A DNA stretch of 13,210 bases from the NCBI GenBank assembly GCA_022838965.1, contig JALHDK010000045.1, positions 1-13,210 on the forward strand, read 5' to 3'. A program made the translations under genes and the position numbers. This stretch comes from Actinomycetales bacterium. Lineage in GTDB: Bacteria > Actinomycetota > Actinomycetes > Actinomycetales > Actinomycetaceae. The notes under the pieces are model-generated. The model was given only the letters and a program-made list of their open reading frames with translations. It was not told the origin of the DNA and did not search any database. Shown here piece after piece: positions 13,114 to 13,210 of the stretch; positions within the stretch are counted from its first letter, which is position 1, and every line of letters starts with the position of its first letter.

Positions 13114-13210
13114 TTCCCGCCCCCGTACATCTCCTCCGGCGTCATCTCGCGCACGGAGTTCTCGACGAGGGGTGGCGGGCTACCCGGCCGCCGGCGGTGC
13201 GGTGAACCCC
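13110..13210 (-). CDS. C-terminal tail of an unidentified upstream gene (partial)
   Basis: A frame entering from the right edge ends with a TGA (13112-13110) that overlaps the hisG GTG by one base pair pattern, GTGA. The visible end reads PPPLVENSVREMTPEEMYGGGK, with G/C-rich third positions over the last 20 codons. In many actinobacteria hisE precedes hisG, but this tail does not look like the usual HisE end (LxLDDVYxxL), so no product is assigned. It may also be a chance frame. Confidence 0.3.
   Translation of the reverse strand, partial: GSPHRRRPGSPPPLVENSVREMTPEEMYGGGK

Overview
The window is very GC-rich (third codon positions almost always G or C). Its gene families fit a high-GC Gram-positive bacterium (Actinomycetota, plausibly Micrococcales): a PknB-type kinase with a Pro/Thr-rich exported tail, an actinobacterial-type GPP34 protein, long-form HisG, and several genes with a TANNNT hexamer just upstream of the start codon. 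The genus cannot be fixed from the sequence.

Layout. Positions 1-1202 (minus) hold most of a membrane Ser/Thr protein kinase whose 3' end lies off the left edge. Positions 1323-2389 look like a damaged junction: the C-terminal half of an SGNH/GDSL esterase (plus) runs tail-to-tail into a GIN-domain (DUF2807) lipoprotein (minus) whose last repeat is frameshifted. Positions 2461-5715 (minus) encode a SWIM-SNF2 helicase-like ATPase. A 292-bp divergent intergenic region with repeated GAGTGCC boxes separates it from a two-gene sugar-use operon (6008-8717, plus): an MFS/GPH-like permease and a GH1 beta-glycosidase, which together would import and hydrolyse beta-glycosides. A LON-substrate-binding-domain protein (8724-9374, minus) converges on that operon.

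From about 9.4 to 12.25 kb the character changes. Four small single genes (LON-domain, CYTH, GPP34, VTT/DedA-like membrane protein) and then hisG are separated by short spacers, and every spacer is built of a different tandem repeat: 106-bp units, 18-bp units, 31-34-bp units whose last copy holds the promoter and start codon of the next gene, and 17-bp units that supply the stop codons of both converging neighbours. The longest spacer (9375-10121, 747 bp) also carries a 90-bp element with two arms that are perfect inverted repeats of each other over 22 bp; each arm is itself a near-palindrome.

Positions 12238-13113 (minus) encode ATP phosphoribosyltransferase, the first enzyme of histidine biosynthesis. 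It overlaps the end of an unidentified upstream reading frame by the sequence GTGA.

I did not recognise a defence system, CRISPR array, tRNA or rRNA. The unusual content is the set of intergenic repeat arrays, the paired palindrome element, a common leaderless-promoter pattern in front of four genes, and the esterase/lipoprotein deletion scar.
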